Shown here piece after piece: positions 50,808 through 60,181 of a stretch of 64,000 bases of DNA. Source of the DNA: Streptosporangium subroseum (GTDB lineage: Bacteria > Actinomycetota > Actinomycetes > Streptosporangiales > Streptosporangiaceae). The translations under genes and the position numbers were made by a program. The stretch covers positions 62,001 to 126,000 of the forward strand of contig NZ_FZOD01000016.1 of NCBI RefSeq assembly GCF_900188345.1. The letters are read 5' to 3'. The notes beneath the pieces were generated by a model. It did not search any database. It was not told where the DNA came from and worked only from the letters and a program-made list of their open reading frames with translations. Position 1 is the first letter of the stretch, and each line of letters starts with the position of its first letter.

Positions 50808-53035
50808 CACGCCGCCTTCTTTCTTAGTCCGTCCAGCTCGTGCACCACCGTTCCGACATCGACCGGCGTCCAGACGGCCGGTCGAGCGTTCTTGTCCACG
50901 GTCCCGATCGCGAGAAAGACCATGAGCGCCGCCACCGCGCCCAGCACCGCGGCCACGATCATCGCCGCGCTCCGGGACGGCAGCAGTGATGCCAGCGTAC
51001 GTCGCATCTGGCGGCTGGGACCCTCAACTCCAGGACCTGCGCAGATGGTCCACAGCGCGACCGCCGTGCCCCAGCTCAACGTGTAGGGGGTCGGCATCGT
51101 TCCGACCAGCACGGTGAGCAGCAGCGTCACCGGCAGGCCGAGGATCAGCGCGTACGGCACGAGCGCGACGGTGATGCCCACCGACTTCAGGAGCGCGGCC
51201 GGCTGGCCGATCACCCTGAGGACGTCGGCCGCCGCCGCTCCCGCCGCCCGGCGGGCGCTGAGCTTGGGCTGGGCGATGTCGGCGGCGCGCAGCAGGATGG
51301 CGACCGGGATCACCACCACGGCGACGATGACCGGTGCCATGACGGCCGCGACCGCCATGACGACCAGCATCAGCGCGCTCGCCACGCCGTACGCCTTCGA
51401 ACGCTGCAGCGTGTGGCCCGGCCGCTGGCCGGGATGGAACGCACCCTGCGAAGGCGACTGCTGCTGGGGCTGCTGGGGTTGCTGCGGCTGCGAGTACGGG
51501 TAGGGCGGCGGCGACGCCTGTGCGGGCGGCCGGACGTGCGGCGTCTGCTCGAACGAGACCTGGCGCTGCGGATACGGCGGCGGCGGAGAGGCGGGCGCGT
51601 TCGCGGCCGGGGTGTTCGGCTGCCCGGGATAACCGGGCTGCGGGGGGTGGTTGCGGATGTATTCCTGCAGGTCCTGAGGGCGGACCCGCTGGGTCGGGAT
51701 GTCGCCGTCGGGCACCGGCTTGGTGGCGCCCTGCCGGTCGGCGGCGTCCGGGTTGGCCGGGTTGATCGGGTTGGCGGGGTTGCCGCCCGGCCTGGGCTGG
51801 TTGCGGACGGCGGGGCCGCGGGTGGGGATGTCCTCCGGGCTGAGCATCCCGGTGGGCATGTCGTAGACGTTCTGCTGGGCCGCCGCGAGCTGCCGCAGCT
51901 CCTCGGGCGTCACCCGGCGGGTGGCCGCCGGATCGGAAGCCTCCTCGGGCGTCACCCGGGGGGCGGCTCCCTGGTCGGGAGCCTCCTGGCCGAGCAGCGA
52001 GACGTATTCGCGCGGCTGGGCCACCGGGGCCGGGGGCCACGGCGTGGGCGAGGGGACCGAGGGACGGGAGGCCACCGGGGTCGGCACGTCGCCGGGGTCC
52101 GCCTGGACGGGCGCGTCTGGGCCTCCGCGGCCGGTCCGGCCTCCCTGGCCGGCGGGACGTCCCGGGGCGCCCCCGGCGTCGGGGCTCGAGTCGTCGAGCT
52201 GCGGAAGCGTGGAGATCTCGTCGGGCATCTTGGCCCGGCCGGTGCCCGGCGACAGGCGCTCCACCTGCGCGGCCAGCTCGGCGGCCTTGGGCCGCTTGGC
52301 CGGGTCACGCTGCAGCGCCGCACGCAGCACCGGCTGGAGCTCCCGCGGGACGGCGTCCACGTTCGCCTTGCCCGCGGTGATGTTGTAGAAGATCATTTCC
52401 AGCGTGCCCTTGCCGAAGGGCGGCTGGCCGGTGGCCGCGAAGACCAGCGTGCCCGCCCAGGCGTGCACGTCGACCTCGGGGCCCGCCTCGTGACCCTCGA
52501 TGATCTCGGGGGCGAGGTAGCCGGGCGTGCCGATGAACATGCCGGTCTGGGTCAGCCGGGTGGCGTCCACGGCCTGCGCGATGCCGAAGTCGATGAGGAC
52601 GGGCTGGCCGTCCAGAATGAGCACGTTGCCCGGCTTGAGATCGCGGTGGATCACTCCGACGGAGTGCACGGCGGCGAGCGCCGACGCCACCCCTTTCGCG
52701 ATCTTGAGCAGCGCGGGCAGCTCCATGGGGCCGTCCTGCTTGACGACCTCGTCCAGCGGCGGGCCCGCGATGTATCGGGTCACGATGTAGGGCCGATGCC
52801 CGGTCACGTCGGCGTCGAGCACCTCGGCGATGTATTCGCTGCGCACCCTCCGCATGGTCTCCACCTCGCGCGAAAGACGGCGACGCGCGACGTCGTCGCC
52901 CGCCACCTCAGCGCGAAGAACCTTCACCGCCACCTGCCGCCCCTGGGGGTCGACAGCGAGGTGAACTACGCCCATACCCCCCTCACCAAGCCGCCGTAGC
53001 AGCCGGTAGGGGCCCAACCGGTCGTCCTGTTTCAT
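50807..53035 (-). CDS. Membrane Ser/Thr protein kinase (kinase 3, first in operon)
   Basis: 742 residues from the ATG at 53035; an ATG at 53050 would add five. Kinase domain (about 5-265): LGEGGMGVVH, Lys38, IHRDLKPGNV, IDFGIA, GYLAPEI. The linker (about 275-545) is Pro/Gln/Ala-rich with imperfect repeats (TPEEASDPAATRRVTPEEL). Several membrane helices follow at about 555-735. The three kinases share layout and probably arose by tandem duplication. Start selection is by comparison with the sister kinases; no strong Shine-Dalgarno. Confidence 0.92.
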   Translation of the reverse strand: MKQDDRLGPYRLLRRLGEGGMGVVHLAVDPQGRQVAVKVLRAEVAGDDVARRRLSREVETMRRVRSEYIAEVLDADVTGHRPYIVTRYIAGPPLDEVVKQDGPMELPALLKIAKGVASALAAVHSVGVIHRDLKPGNVLILDGQPVLIDFGIAQAVDATRLTQTGMFIGTPGYLAPEIIEGHEAGPEVDVHAWAGTLVFAATGQPPFGKGTLEMIFYNITAGKANVDAVPRELQPVLRAALQRDPAKRPKAAELAAQVERLSPGTGRAKMPDEISTLPQLDDSSPDAGGAPGRPAGQGGRTGRGGPDAPVQADPGDVPTPVASRPSVPSPTPWPPAPVAQPREYVSLLGQEAPDQGAAPRVTPEEASDPAATRRVTPEELRQLAAAQQNVYDMPTGMLSPEDIPTRGPAVRNQPRPGGNPANPINPANPDAADRQGATKPVPDGDIPTQRVRPQDLQEYIRNHPPQPGYPGQPNTPAANAPASPPPPYPQRQVSFEQTPHVRPPAQASPPPYPYSQPQQPQQPQQQSPSQGAFHPGQRPGHTLQRSKAYGVASALMLVVMAVAAVMAPVIVAVVVIPVAILLRAADIAQPKLSARRAAGAAAADVLRVIGQPAALLKSVGITVALVPYALILGLPVTLLLTVLVGTMPTPYTLSWGTAVALWTICAGPGVEGPSRQMRRTLASLLPSRSAAMIVAAVLGAVAALMVFLAIGTVDKNARPAVWTPVDVGTVVHELDGLRKKAA

Positions 53036-53166
53036 GGCATGAAGCACCATATCGGCTTAGGCACCGCCCACGAGATGAACCATCGGGCCACATTCTTCGA
53101 CTCAATAACGTCTAGCGAGACCCGACGGTTTCCCGATTCCCTCCACCACTTAATATCATTTTGGCT

Positions 53167-53694
53167 TCACAGCGCCAGGCGAAGCACCTCCGCCGTCTTC
53201 AGCCCGGCCAGGACGGCACCGGAAAGTGCCAGTTTGGAATGGCGGACGCCACTGCCGATCACGACCCCCGGGTGGTTGGCCACCGCCTCGTCCACCAGCA
53301 CCGGCCAGCCCTCGGGCAGCCCCAGCGGAGTGATCCCGCCGTACTCCATCCCGGTGAGCCTGACCGCGTCCTCCTGCGGCGCGAACGAGATCTTCCGCGC
53401 GTCCAGGTGCCGCCGGACCACCCCGTTCACGTCCGCCCTCGCGGTCGCGAGCACCATGCACGCCGCGTAGCGGACCTCCCCACCCCGTTTGGCCGCCACG
53501 ATCACGCAGTTGGCCGACTCGGCCATGTCCACTCCGTACCGCTCGCAGAACGCCGCCGTGTCCGCCAGCGCCGGATCGATCTCCGCGACCTCGACCCCTT
53601 CGAGGTCGCCGATCGCCTGTGCCACCGGGTCCGCCAGCAGATCCAGCCGGTCACCGGCGTTCGCCCAGTCCAGTGTTCCGATCGTCATCGCCAT
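53167..53694 (-). CDS. YbaK/aminoacyl-tRNA deacylase domain protein
   Basis: 175 residues from the ATG at 53694 with GGGAG seven bases upstream. The pattern SANCVIVAAKRGGEVRYAACMVLATARADVNGVVRRHL, ARKISFAPQEDAVRLTGMEYGGITPLGLP and GSGVRHSKLALSG is the YbaK fold, which removes wrongly attached amino acids from tRNA. The exact tRNA is unknown. A longer in-frame ORF extends upstream through the amine oxidase region but is a shadow. Confidence 0.85.
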   Translation of the reverse strand: MAMTIGTLDWANAGDRLDLLADPVAQAIGDLEGVEVAEIDPALADTAAFCERYGVDMAESANCVIVAAKRGGEVRYAACMVLATARADVNGVVRRHLDARKISFAPQEDAVRLTGMEYGGITPLGLPEGWPVLVDEAVANHPGVVIGSGVRHSKLALSGAVLAGLKTAEVLRLAL

Positions 53695-53747
53695 CGTCGT
53701 CTCCCTCGGATTCTCTGCTCTAGAGAGTACGACCGCTGGACGGGAGG

Positions 53748-55310
53748 TCAGGAGGTCGCCTGGAGAACCCGGCTGTGGAGGTCGGTGACGGCCCTCCTCG
53801 CGGACTCCAGCGCCCCGGCCTGCCAGGCGATCAGGTGGGTGAGCCAGTCGCCGGCGAAGTAGACCCGGCCCGCCGGGCGCTGGAGCAGGGTGAAGGCGCC
53901 CTGGTAGGAAGGCCAGGTGGTCCAGCCCCCCTCGATGTACGGCTGGCGCTGCCAGGCGATCGAGAGACTCGAACGGAGCTCGGAGCGGTATTTCTCTCCG
54001 TGGATCTTCTTGCCCTGGGTGAGCGCGCGGCTGCGGCGGCCGGCGTGGGGCAGCTTGCCGTACAGCTCGGCGTTCTCGTCGGAGTTGTAGTAGCCGACCA
54101 GCAGGCCGCTCCTGGAGTGGTAGCCGTACGAGGGGTACCAGATGTGGGTGATGTCCAGGTCGGTCTCGGTGATGCCGCCGTAGATCCGGTCGTCGATCTC
54201 CCACCAGCGCCTGCCGTACTCCAGGCCGATCTTGCCCGCGGCGACCGGGGCGGGGGTGCGGAGCGCGGCGGTGACCGGGGCGCCGAGGTTGTGCGGCAGC
54301 CGCGCGAACAGGTGGGGCGGCAGGGTGGCGATGCAGTAGTCGGCCTTGAACGTGCCGCCCTGATGGGTGACCTCGACGCCGTCGGGCAGGTTCTTGACCC
54401 CGGTGACCCGGGTGCTCGTCCTGATCCGATCCCGCCCGACCGCCTTGACCAGGGCGGTCACGATCGAGTCCATCCCGCCCACCGGCTGGAACATGGGGGT
54501 GGCCTGGTCGTAGCCGAAGTCATTGGTGATCGCCCGGCCCGTGCCCGCGGCGAGCACGGCCCTCAGGGAGGACGGACCGGCGATGGGGACGCCGTCCGCG
54601 ACCCCGGGGTAGGTCTCGAAGCCGCGACGCGTGGAGCCGTGGTAACCCAGGTCGGGGCCGAGGTCGCCGAAGCGCCGCAGGAACTCCGAGAGCCGCTCGC
54701 GGTCGTCTTTCGTGAGCCGCCGGTTCAGGGCGCCCGCATTGGTGGCCTTGGCCAGCAATTCTGCGACATATCCGTATAAATCGGCCCGAGCCGTGCGGGA
54801 GCGGATCGGGGCCGTCATCCCCTGCGTGTAGACGTACGCCGAGGCGTTGTTGTTGACAAACGTCTCGATGGGAACGCCCAGTTCGCGGCAGTAGTCCATG
54901 GTGACCATCCACGGGGCGATCCGCCCGGGCCCCGCGTTGAAGTAGGTCCCCTCCTCGAACCCCGCCGTCTGCGTCTCCCCGCCCATCTCGGCCAGCCGGT
55001 CCCCGCCGCGCAGCGTGAGGTTCCTGCCTCCCACCCGGTCGGCCGCCTCCAGGATCGTGCAGTCGTATCCGGCCTTGCCCAGCTCGTAGGCGCAGGTCAG
55101 CCCGGCGACCCCCCCGCCGAGGATCACCACCTTCGCCGCGGCCCTGCCGCTGAGGGAGAAGTCGGAGGGCTGCGGGGGAACGAAGCTCTTCTCCTGGGAG
55201 TCGGGGGCGAGACCCAGCGCGCCCATGGCCGCGAACATGGCCCCGGCGCCCCCGGCGGCCCCCACGCCGACCAGCAGCGCCCTGCGCGTCAGGGCCCTGT
55301 TCTCACTCAT
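53748..55310 (-). CDS. Tat-exported flavin amine oxidase
   Basis: 520 residues. An N-terminal twin-arginine-like signal (LTRRALLVGVGAAGG) is followed by the dinucleotide-binding GGGVAGLTCAYELG and RVGGRN, a conserved NAGPGRIAP and the C-terminal FAD motif AGDWLTHLIAWQAGALESA. It fits the monoamine/L-amino acid oxidase family, oxidising an amine to an imine with release of peroxide outside the cell. GAGGAAT precedes the ATG. A second, different member begins at 62705. Confidence 0.9.
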   Translation of the reverse strand: MSENRALTRRALLVGVGAAGGAGAMFAAMGALGLAPDSQEKSFVPPQPSDFSLSGRAAAKVVILGGGVAGLTCAYELGKAGYDCTILEAADRVGGRNLTLRGGDRLAEMGGETQTAGFEEGTYFNAGPGRIAPWMVTMDYCRELGVPIETFVNNNASAYVYTQGMTAPIRSRTARADLYGYVAELLAKATNAGALNRRLTKDDRERLSEFLRRFGDLGPDLGYHGSTRRGFETYPGVADGVPIAGPSSLRAVLAAGTGRAITNDFGYDQATPMFQPVGGMDSIVTALVKAVGRDRIRTSTRVTGVKNLPDGVEVTHQGGTFKADYCIATLPPHLFARLPHNLGAPVTAALRTPAPVAAGKIGLEYGRRWWEIDDRIYGGITETDLDITHIWYPSYGYHSRSGLLVGYYNSDENAELYGKLPHAGRRSRALTQGKKIHGEKYRSELRSSLSIAWQRQPYIEGGWTTWPSYQGAFTLLQRPAGRVYFAGDWLTHLIAWQAGALESARRAVTDLHSRVLQATS

Positions 55311-55477
55311 GGCGATTCCTCGTCCTCATCGGACGTCCGGCGCGGGGAGGCTGCACTTGTTGTGTTTTCGGGGGAGGACGTCAACCATGACGGGCTCTTG
55401 TCTTCGGTCAGGGGGATCAGCGGCCCTCGGTCGGGAAAAGGTCGATGCGGTCGGGGGAGATCAGCGGTCGGGGAAGG

Positions 55478-56320
55478 TCAGCCGTACACTCCGCTGCCGC
55501 AGGCGACCTGGCCGCCGATCATGGCGAAGAGGCCCAGCAGCGCCATGATCTGGGAGAAGTCATCGGTGACGAACTCGGTGTGGCGGGGCCCTGCCGACGT
55601 CACGCCGGGGATGATCGCGCAGCCGGCGGCAATGGCGGTGGAGTTCCATTCGACGCCGAGGGTGAACGGGGGCTCCGGTGTGAAGGGGCGGAAGTCGGTC
55701 ACCCGGCCGAGCGCGCGGGCGGTGGCCTCGCGGATGCGGGCCTGGGCGACGGCGGGCGGCAGGAGCTCGGCGGAGAACCTGTCGACGCCGTCCTTGACCG
55801 CGACGGTCTCGACGTCGCCGAGCAGTTCGCGGGCCTCCTCGCAGACCGCCTCGTCCCCGGTCACCAGGGCCACCGGCACGCCGAGCGATCCGGCGAACGA
55901 CGCGACCAGGCGGGTCTCGCCGCAGACCTCGCCGTTGAGGTAGAGGTTCTGGATCTCCTTGCCCATCCAGGTGTGGTTCAGGACGCCGTGCTGGACCCCG
56001 GCCCGCGCGTGGTAGCCGGCGAAACAGGCCACCCGGTAGCTCTCGTCGAGCCCCTGGCCCATGCGCAGCGGCTTGCCGGGACCCCTGATCAGGGTCGCCC
56101 GCTCGTCGAGCAGGTCGATCCTGAGGTTCTTGGTCGAGCCGTGGGCGTCGTTGACGCGCACGGCCTCGGCTCCGGCGTCGAAGGCGCCCTGGACGACCGC
56201 GTTGGCGTCGGCGGTCATCAGCTCGCAGCCGCGTTCGTAGCCCCGGCCTCCGGCGTGCATCTCCTCCGGGTCGGTCAGCCCGGTGACGCCTTCCATGTCC
56301 ACCGAGACATACACCTTCAC
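55478..56320 (-). CDS. M55 family D-aminopeptidase
   Basis: 280 residues. KVYVSVDMEGVTGLT supplies the DxE zinc ligands, followed by VRVNDAHGSTKN, FAGYHARAG and NHTWMG, the DppA signature. DppA is a zinc D-aminopeptidase that acts on D-Ala peptides, for example from peptidoglycan turnover. The GTG start overlaps the PP-loop gene's stop (GTGA), making an operon. Confidence 0.93.
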   Translation of the reverse strand: MKVYVSVDMEGVTGLTDPEEMHAGGRGYERGCELMTADANAVVQGAFDAGAEAVRVNDAHGSTKNLRIDLLDERATLIRGPGKPLRMGQGLDESYRVACFAGYHARAGVQHGVLNHTWMGKEIQNLYLNGEVCGETRLVASFAGSLGVPVALVTGDEAVCEEARELLGDVETVAVKDGVDRFSAELLPPAVAQARIREATARALGRVTDFRPFTPEPPFTLGVEWNSTAIAAGCAIIPGVTSAGPRHTEFVTDDFSQIMALLGLFAMIGGQVACGSGVYG

Positions 56321-57540
56321 GACATCCCCCAGGTCTCGACGCGTCGTGCCTCATCCTCGTTCATGAACCCGACCTCGACGTCCATGAAATCGCGGATCTG
56401 CTTACGCCACGGCTCGGGGATCTCCTCGATCGCGGGCGGGTAGCAGTGATCCAGCCAGGCGGTCGAGGCCTCGGTCGCGCCGAGGAATCCCGCGGCCTTG
56501 CCGAAGGCCGTGTCCTCGATGCCGGGCACGCGTGCGCAGCCGTACTCGATCATCTCCTGCCCGCCGTACGGCGGGGGCTCCTGCCACTTGCGCGCGACCG
56601 GGCGGCCGGGGCCGATCGTGGTGCGCAGCGGGCGGCGTTCGACGGCGGCGTGGATGAGCTCCTTGTAGAGGCACTTCCCGCAGGTCCCGCACGGGCCGCT
56701 CACCCCGCGCAGGCACCAGCGGACCTGCTCGCGCAGCGTGGAGCCGAGGGCGATCCGCATGGTGACGGCCTCGCTCACCCCTCCCACCGGGAGCACGATG
56801 TGCAGGCCGGCCGCGGCGAACGCCCGGCCCCAGGCGCCGTGCGAGGCCCACATCAGGTTGTCGGGGGTGTATCGGCGCAGGTAACGGTCGCCCCCCAGCC
56901 AGCGCGAGCCCAGCTCGTAGCCGAAGGCCAGACCCCCCAGATCGAGCTCGTCGGCCAGCAGCAGCGCCCCCGCGGCCACCGCGTGGTGCTCGGGGTAGCC
57001 GGGACGGGGCTCGGCGAGCGTGAACTCCAGATCGGAGCGGACGACGGTGAGATCGCGTCCGGTCTTGCCGGCCAGCGCGGCCAGGACGTCGGAGCGGTAG
57101 TGGCTCCAGCGGTTGGGCACGCGCGGGTGAGAGACCCGCTGGAAGTGAACGAACGGCGCGTCCGGCAGCATCGCGGCCACCGCCGCCGAGTCGGCGCCGC
57201 CGCTGTAGGAGATCGCCAGCCTGCCGCCGGAACGCGACTGCCCGCCGATGGGTCCCGCCTCGATCCCCCAGCCCGACTGGATCGCCGTGGCGAGCTCCGC
57301 CGAGATCGGCCGGTCGAAGACGATCCGGCGCCGGGTCCACGGCGCGACGACGGTCCACGCGGCGAGGGCCAGAAGATCGGGGTGGATGTCGTACGGCTTG
57401 CGGGGCAGCTCGACCCGGAAGGAGTTCGTGGCCAGCTTCAGAGGCTGGCCGTCGGCGCAGAACCCGGTGATGGCGTCCTCGGGGTCCAGCCGGAAGGTCA
57501 GATGCCAGACGCCGCCGTCGGCCGTCCAGGTCACCCTCAT
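56317..57540 (-). CDS. PP-loop ATPase-like protein (DUF6395 type)
   Basis: 407 residues. The N-terminal ~110 residues are a separate beta-rich domain. A PP-loop SYSGGADSAAVAA (about 130-142) marks an ATP pyrophosphatase fold as in QueC or asparagine synthetase. A cysteine cluster GPCGTCGKCLYKEL (about 290-303) resembles the zinc site of QueC-like enzymes. It probably adenylates a carboxyl or carbonyl group of an unknown substrate. Overlaps both neighbours by four bases, which suggests that its product and the D-aminopeptidase act together. Confidence 0.7.
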   Translation of the reverse strand: MRVTWTADGGVWHLTFRLDPEDAITGFCADGQPLKLATNSFRVELPRKPYDIHPDLLALAAWTVVAPWTRRRIVFDRPISAELATAIQSGWGIEAGPIGGQSRSGGRLAISYSGGADSAAVAAMLPDAPFVHFQRVSHPRVPNRWSHYRSDVLAALAGKTGRDLTVVRSDLEFTLAEPRPGYPEHHAVAAGALLLADELDLGGLAFGYELGSRWLGGDRYLRRYTPDNLMWASHGAWGRAFAAAGLHIVLPVGGVSEAVTMRIALGSTLREQVRWCLRGVSGPCGTCGKCLYKELIHAAVERRPLRTTIGPGRPVARKWQEPPPYGGQEMIEYGCARVPGIEDTAFGKAAGFLGATEASTAWLDHCYPPAIEEIPEPWRKQIRDFMDVEVGFMNEDEARRVETWGMS

Positions 57541-58025
57541 GCGGCACTCCCCGAGGAGCCGGAAAGACCGGCGGTGGTCACCGCGGTCGCCGAGCCCACG
57601 GAGACCGCCGAGCCCTCAGAGGTCACGGTGTCCGCCGAGCCCTCAGAGGTCACGGTGTCCGCCGAGCCCGCCGGTCCCGCCGGTCCCGCCGGTCCCGCCG
57701 AGAGACGGTCCACGGCCTGCCAGAGCAGCACCTCGTTCTGGAGGACACCGTCCATGGCGACCGCGGTCTCCTCGGAGAGCCGGTGGGCGTCGTCCCAGCG
57801 TTTCGCCCGGATCGGATCGAGCCGGACCTTGTCCACCTGCGCCCGCAGCTCACCGACCTCGGCGCGCAGCGAAACGATCTCCCTGCCCAGCGTCTGGACT
57901 TCCCAGAGCGCGTCCTTGATGTCCTGCCGATGATCGGCTCGGGAGATATATCTGGAGTCAAACCATCCGAGCACCACCCGTCGCAACCGGGCAGGAACCA
58001 GCGCACGCTTCACCAACCGCACCAT
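57537..58025 (-). CDS. Small coiled-coil protein (DUF6752-like)
   Basis: 162 residues from the ATG at 58025. N-terminal RLVKRALVPARLRRVVLGWFDSRYISRADHRQD, then a coiled coil (ALWEVQTLGREIVSLRAEVGELRAQVD). The C-terminus is a repeat tract, GPA three times and then TVTSEGSAD twice, encoded by two identical 27-base units. Such proteins accompany cell-surface glycan genes in actinomycetes (from memory). First gene of the three-gene overlapping operon. Confidence 0.6.
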   Translation of the reverse strand: MVRLVKRALVPARLRRVVLGWFDSRYISRADHRQDIKDALWEVQTLGREIVSLRAEVGELRAQVDKVRLDPIRAKRWDDAHRLSEETAVAMDGVLQNEVLLWQAVDRLSAGPAGPAGPAGSADTVTSEGSADTVTSEGSAVSVGSATAVTTAGLSGSSGSAA

Positions 58026-58098
58026 AATCCGGCACGATACCGGCAACGCACGGCCAAACCTGACCAAACCCAACAGCCGGCCGGGCTCGGCGCATGGG

Positions 58099-58869
58099 TC
58101 AGCGACCGGTGAACGTGGCCTTGGACTTCTCCGCGAACGCCTTCATACCGATCTTGGCGTCGTCGGTGGCGAAAAGCCCCGAGAACTGCAGGCGCTCGAT
58201 CTCAAGGCCGGTGTCGAGGTCGGCCTCGAGACCGTGGTCGACGGCCTGCTTGGCGGCGCGCAGAGCCAGGGCGGGGCCGCCGGCGAACTGGGCGGCGTAG
58301 GCGACGGCCTCGGTGTAGACGTCGTCGTCGGGGACGACCCTGTCCACCAGGCCGATGCGCAGCGCCTCGTCGGCGGACACGTGGCGGCCGGTGAAGATGA
58401 GGTCCTTGGCCTTGGCCGGGCCGATCAGCCGGGGCAGCCGCTGACTGCCTCCCGCGCCGGGGATGATGCCGAGCAGGATCTCGGGCTGGCCGAGCTTCGC
58501 CGACTCACCCGCGATGCGAACGTCGGCACACAGGGCGAGCTCGCAGCCGCCACCGAGGGCGTAGCCGGTCACGGCCGCGACGACCGGCTTCCCGATCTTC
58601 GCAACCGTGGTGAAGCAGTCCTGCAGCACCGCCGAGTGCACCACCATGTCGGCGTAGGACATGTCGGCCATCTCCTTGATGTCGGCACCCGCCGCGAAGA
58701 CCCGCCCGCCGTAGACGACCACGGCGTACACGCCGGGGTCGGCGTCCACCTGCCGGGCGCACTCGGCGATCTCCAGCTGGACCTGCCGGTTGAGCGCGTT
58801 CATCTTCGGTCGATCGAGCCTGATCGTCGCGATCCCGTCAGCCGTCTCCACCCGCACGAACTCGCCCAT
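58099..58869 (-). CDS. Enoyl-CoA hydratase/isomerase family protein
   Basis: 256 residues from the ATG at 58869 with GGAAGGA upstream. Crotonase fold: FAAGADIKEM (oxyanion), GYALGGGCELALCADVRIA, GQPEILLGIIPGAGGSQRLPRLIG with the two Glu positions usual for hydratases. Acts in fatty-acid beta-oxidation, whose electrons could enter through the EtfBA encoded 12 kb away. Confidence 0.93.
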   Translation of the reverse strand: MGEFVRVETADGIATIRLDRPKMNALNRQVQLEIAECARQVDADPGVYAVVVYGGRVFAAGADIKEMADMSYADMVVHSAVLQDCFTTVAKIGKPVVAAVTGYALGGGCELALCADVRIAGESAKLGQPEILLGIIPGAGGSQRLPRLIGPAKAKDLIFTGRHVSADEALRIGLVDRVVPDDDVYTEAVAYAAQFAGGPALALRAAKQAVDHGLEADLDTGLEIERLQFSGLFATDDAKIGMKAFAEKSKATFTGR

Positions 58870-58954
58870 GAACGTCCTTCCGCCTTCCGCCGAGAACTCC
58901 GTTGCCGAACACCCCTGACACCGGCGCGCCGAACCGCGGCGCACCGACACCGAT

Positions 58955-58980
58955 GTGCCGGCGCGCGATCACGCCGGCAC
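58955..58980 (-). terminator. Hairpin after the glycosyltransferase gene
   Basis: GTGCCGGCG (58955-58963) pairs with CGCCGGCAC (58972-58980) around eight bases, about 40 bases past the glycosyltransferase stop on the minus strand and upstream of the enoyl-CoA hydratase gene. Confidence 0.65.
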
Positions 58981-59021
58981 ACGGCCGCACAGGAATGCCG
59001 CCACCCAACATAGGGCGCGCT

Positions 59022-60134
59022 CTAGTTGATGGGCATGACCAGGTCCCCGGTTTCCTCGGCGTTTCCGGGGCGCGTGGTCAGACCGGCGATCACCTGACGG
59101 TAGATCCCCTCGTATCCGCGGGCCATCACCTCGGCGTCGAAGCAACGCTCGACATGGGCCCGGCAGTGCAGGGGGTCGAGCCTGCCGATCGCCTCGATGG
59201 CCGCGGGAAGCTCCGCGGGATCGCTCCGGATGAAACCGGTGACCCCGTCCACGATCACCTCGGGCACGGCCCCCCTGGCGAGGGCGACCACGGGGGTGCC
59301 GCAGGCCATGGCCTCGATCATGACCATGCCGAACGGCTCCTCCCAGAGGATGGGGAAGAGCAGGCAGCGGGCCCTCGCCAGCAGTTGGCGCTTGTGGTCG
59401 GCGTCGGCCTGGCCGACGTACTCGGCGTCGGGACCGAGCCGGGGCTTGACGTGCTCCTCGAAGTATCGGTGCTCCACCGGTTCGGTGAGTTTGCCCGCGA
59501 GGACGATCCGCCGTCCGGCCGCGCGGGCGGCATCGATGGCCAGGTGCGCGCCCTTGTCCTCGTTGAACCTGCCGAGCCACAGGACCCAGTCCTCCTTGTG
59601 CCCCCTGTAGGGAAAGGACGAGACGTCGACGGCGTTGTGGACCACCCCCGCCCAGCTCAGGTCCGGGGCGATCCGCCGCTGGGCCTCGGAGATGCCGACG
59701 AGCGACACCGTCTCGTTGAGCACCCGGTAGTACTCGCCGAGTTCACCGTCCACCTCGCCGTGACAGGTGACCACGGTCGGCACGATCTGCCCGGGCGCGG
59801 TCAGCGGCCCAGCCAGCGAATGGTCGTGGATGATGTCGGCGTCAAGCTTCAGGGTCATGCTGTACGCCTTGGCCGCGTGCAGAACCTCGGGCATCGACTC
59901 CCCGATCCGCTCGGAGGGCGTCTGGTCGTAGGTGGGCAGGAAACGTGCGGAGGTGCCGGAGTTGCCCGCCCCGATCAGGGTGACGTCGTGCCCGCGCCGG
60001 GCCAGCCCGGCGATCAGATCGGCCATCATCGCCTCGATGCCCCCGTAGCCCAGAGGGGGCACGTCGTACCAGGGCGGCGCGACCATCACGATGCGCATTC
60101 CCTCAGACCATGGGCGAACGTTTGAAGAAGTCAT
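59022..60134 (-). CDS. Glycosyltransferase family 4
   Basis: 370 residues. GT-B fold: MRIVMVAPPWYDVPPLGYGGIE at the start, VTCHGEVDG, LWLGRFNEDKGAHLAIDAAR, ILWEEPFGMVMIEAMACGTPVVAL with the EX7E pair of retaining enzymes. The ATG at 60134 follows GCGAGG. Lies 95 bases after the debranching-type glycosidase gene, a recurrent actinobacterial pair. Donor and acceptor unknown; likely glycogen-like or compatible-solute metabolism. Confidence 0.9.
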   Translation of the reverse strand: MTSSNVRPWSEGMRIVMVAPPWYDVPPLGYGGIEAMMADLIAGLARRGHDVTLIGAGNSGTSARFLPTYDQTPSERIGESMPEVLHAAKAYSMTLKLDADIIHDHSLAGPLTAPGQIVPTVVTCHGEVDGELGEYYRVLNETVSLVGISEAQRRIAPDLSWAGVVHNAVDVSSFPYRGHKEDWVLWLGRFNEDKGAHLAIDAARAAGRRIVLAGKLTEPVEHRYFEEHVKPRLGPDAEYVGQADADHKRQLLARARCLLFPILWEEPFGMVMIEAMACGTPVVALARGAVPEVIVDGVTGFIRSDPAELPAAIEAIGRLDPLHCRAHVERCFDAEVMARGYEGIYRQVIAGLTTRPGNAEETGDLVMPIN

Positions 60135-60181
60135 GTCAACCTCGCCTCGAACATCTTCGGATGGGACAACCGAGGGGAGAG

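Noticed and set aside
47140..53035. PknB-type kinases with PASTA domains
   Set aside because: After the membrane segments there is no long outer domain and no PASTA-like repeat in any of the three kinases.
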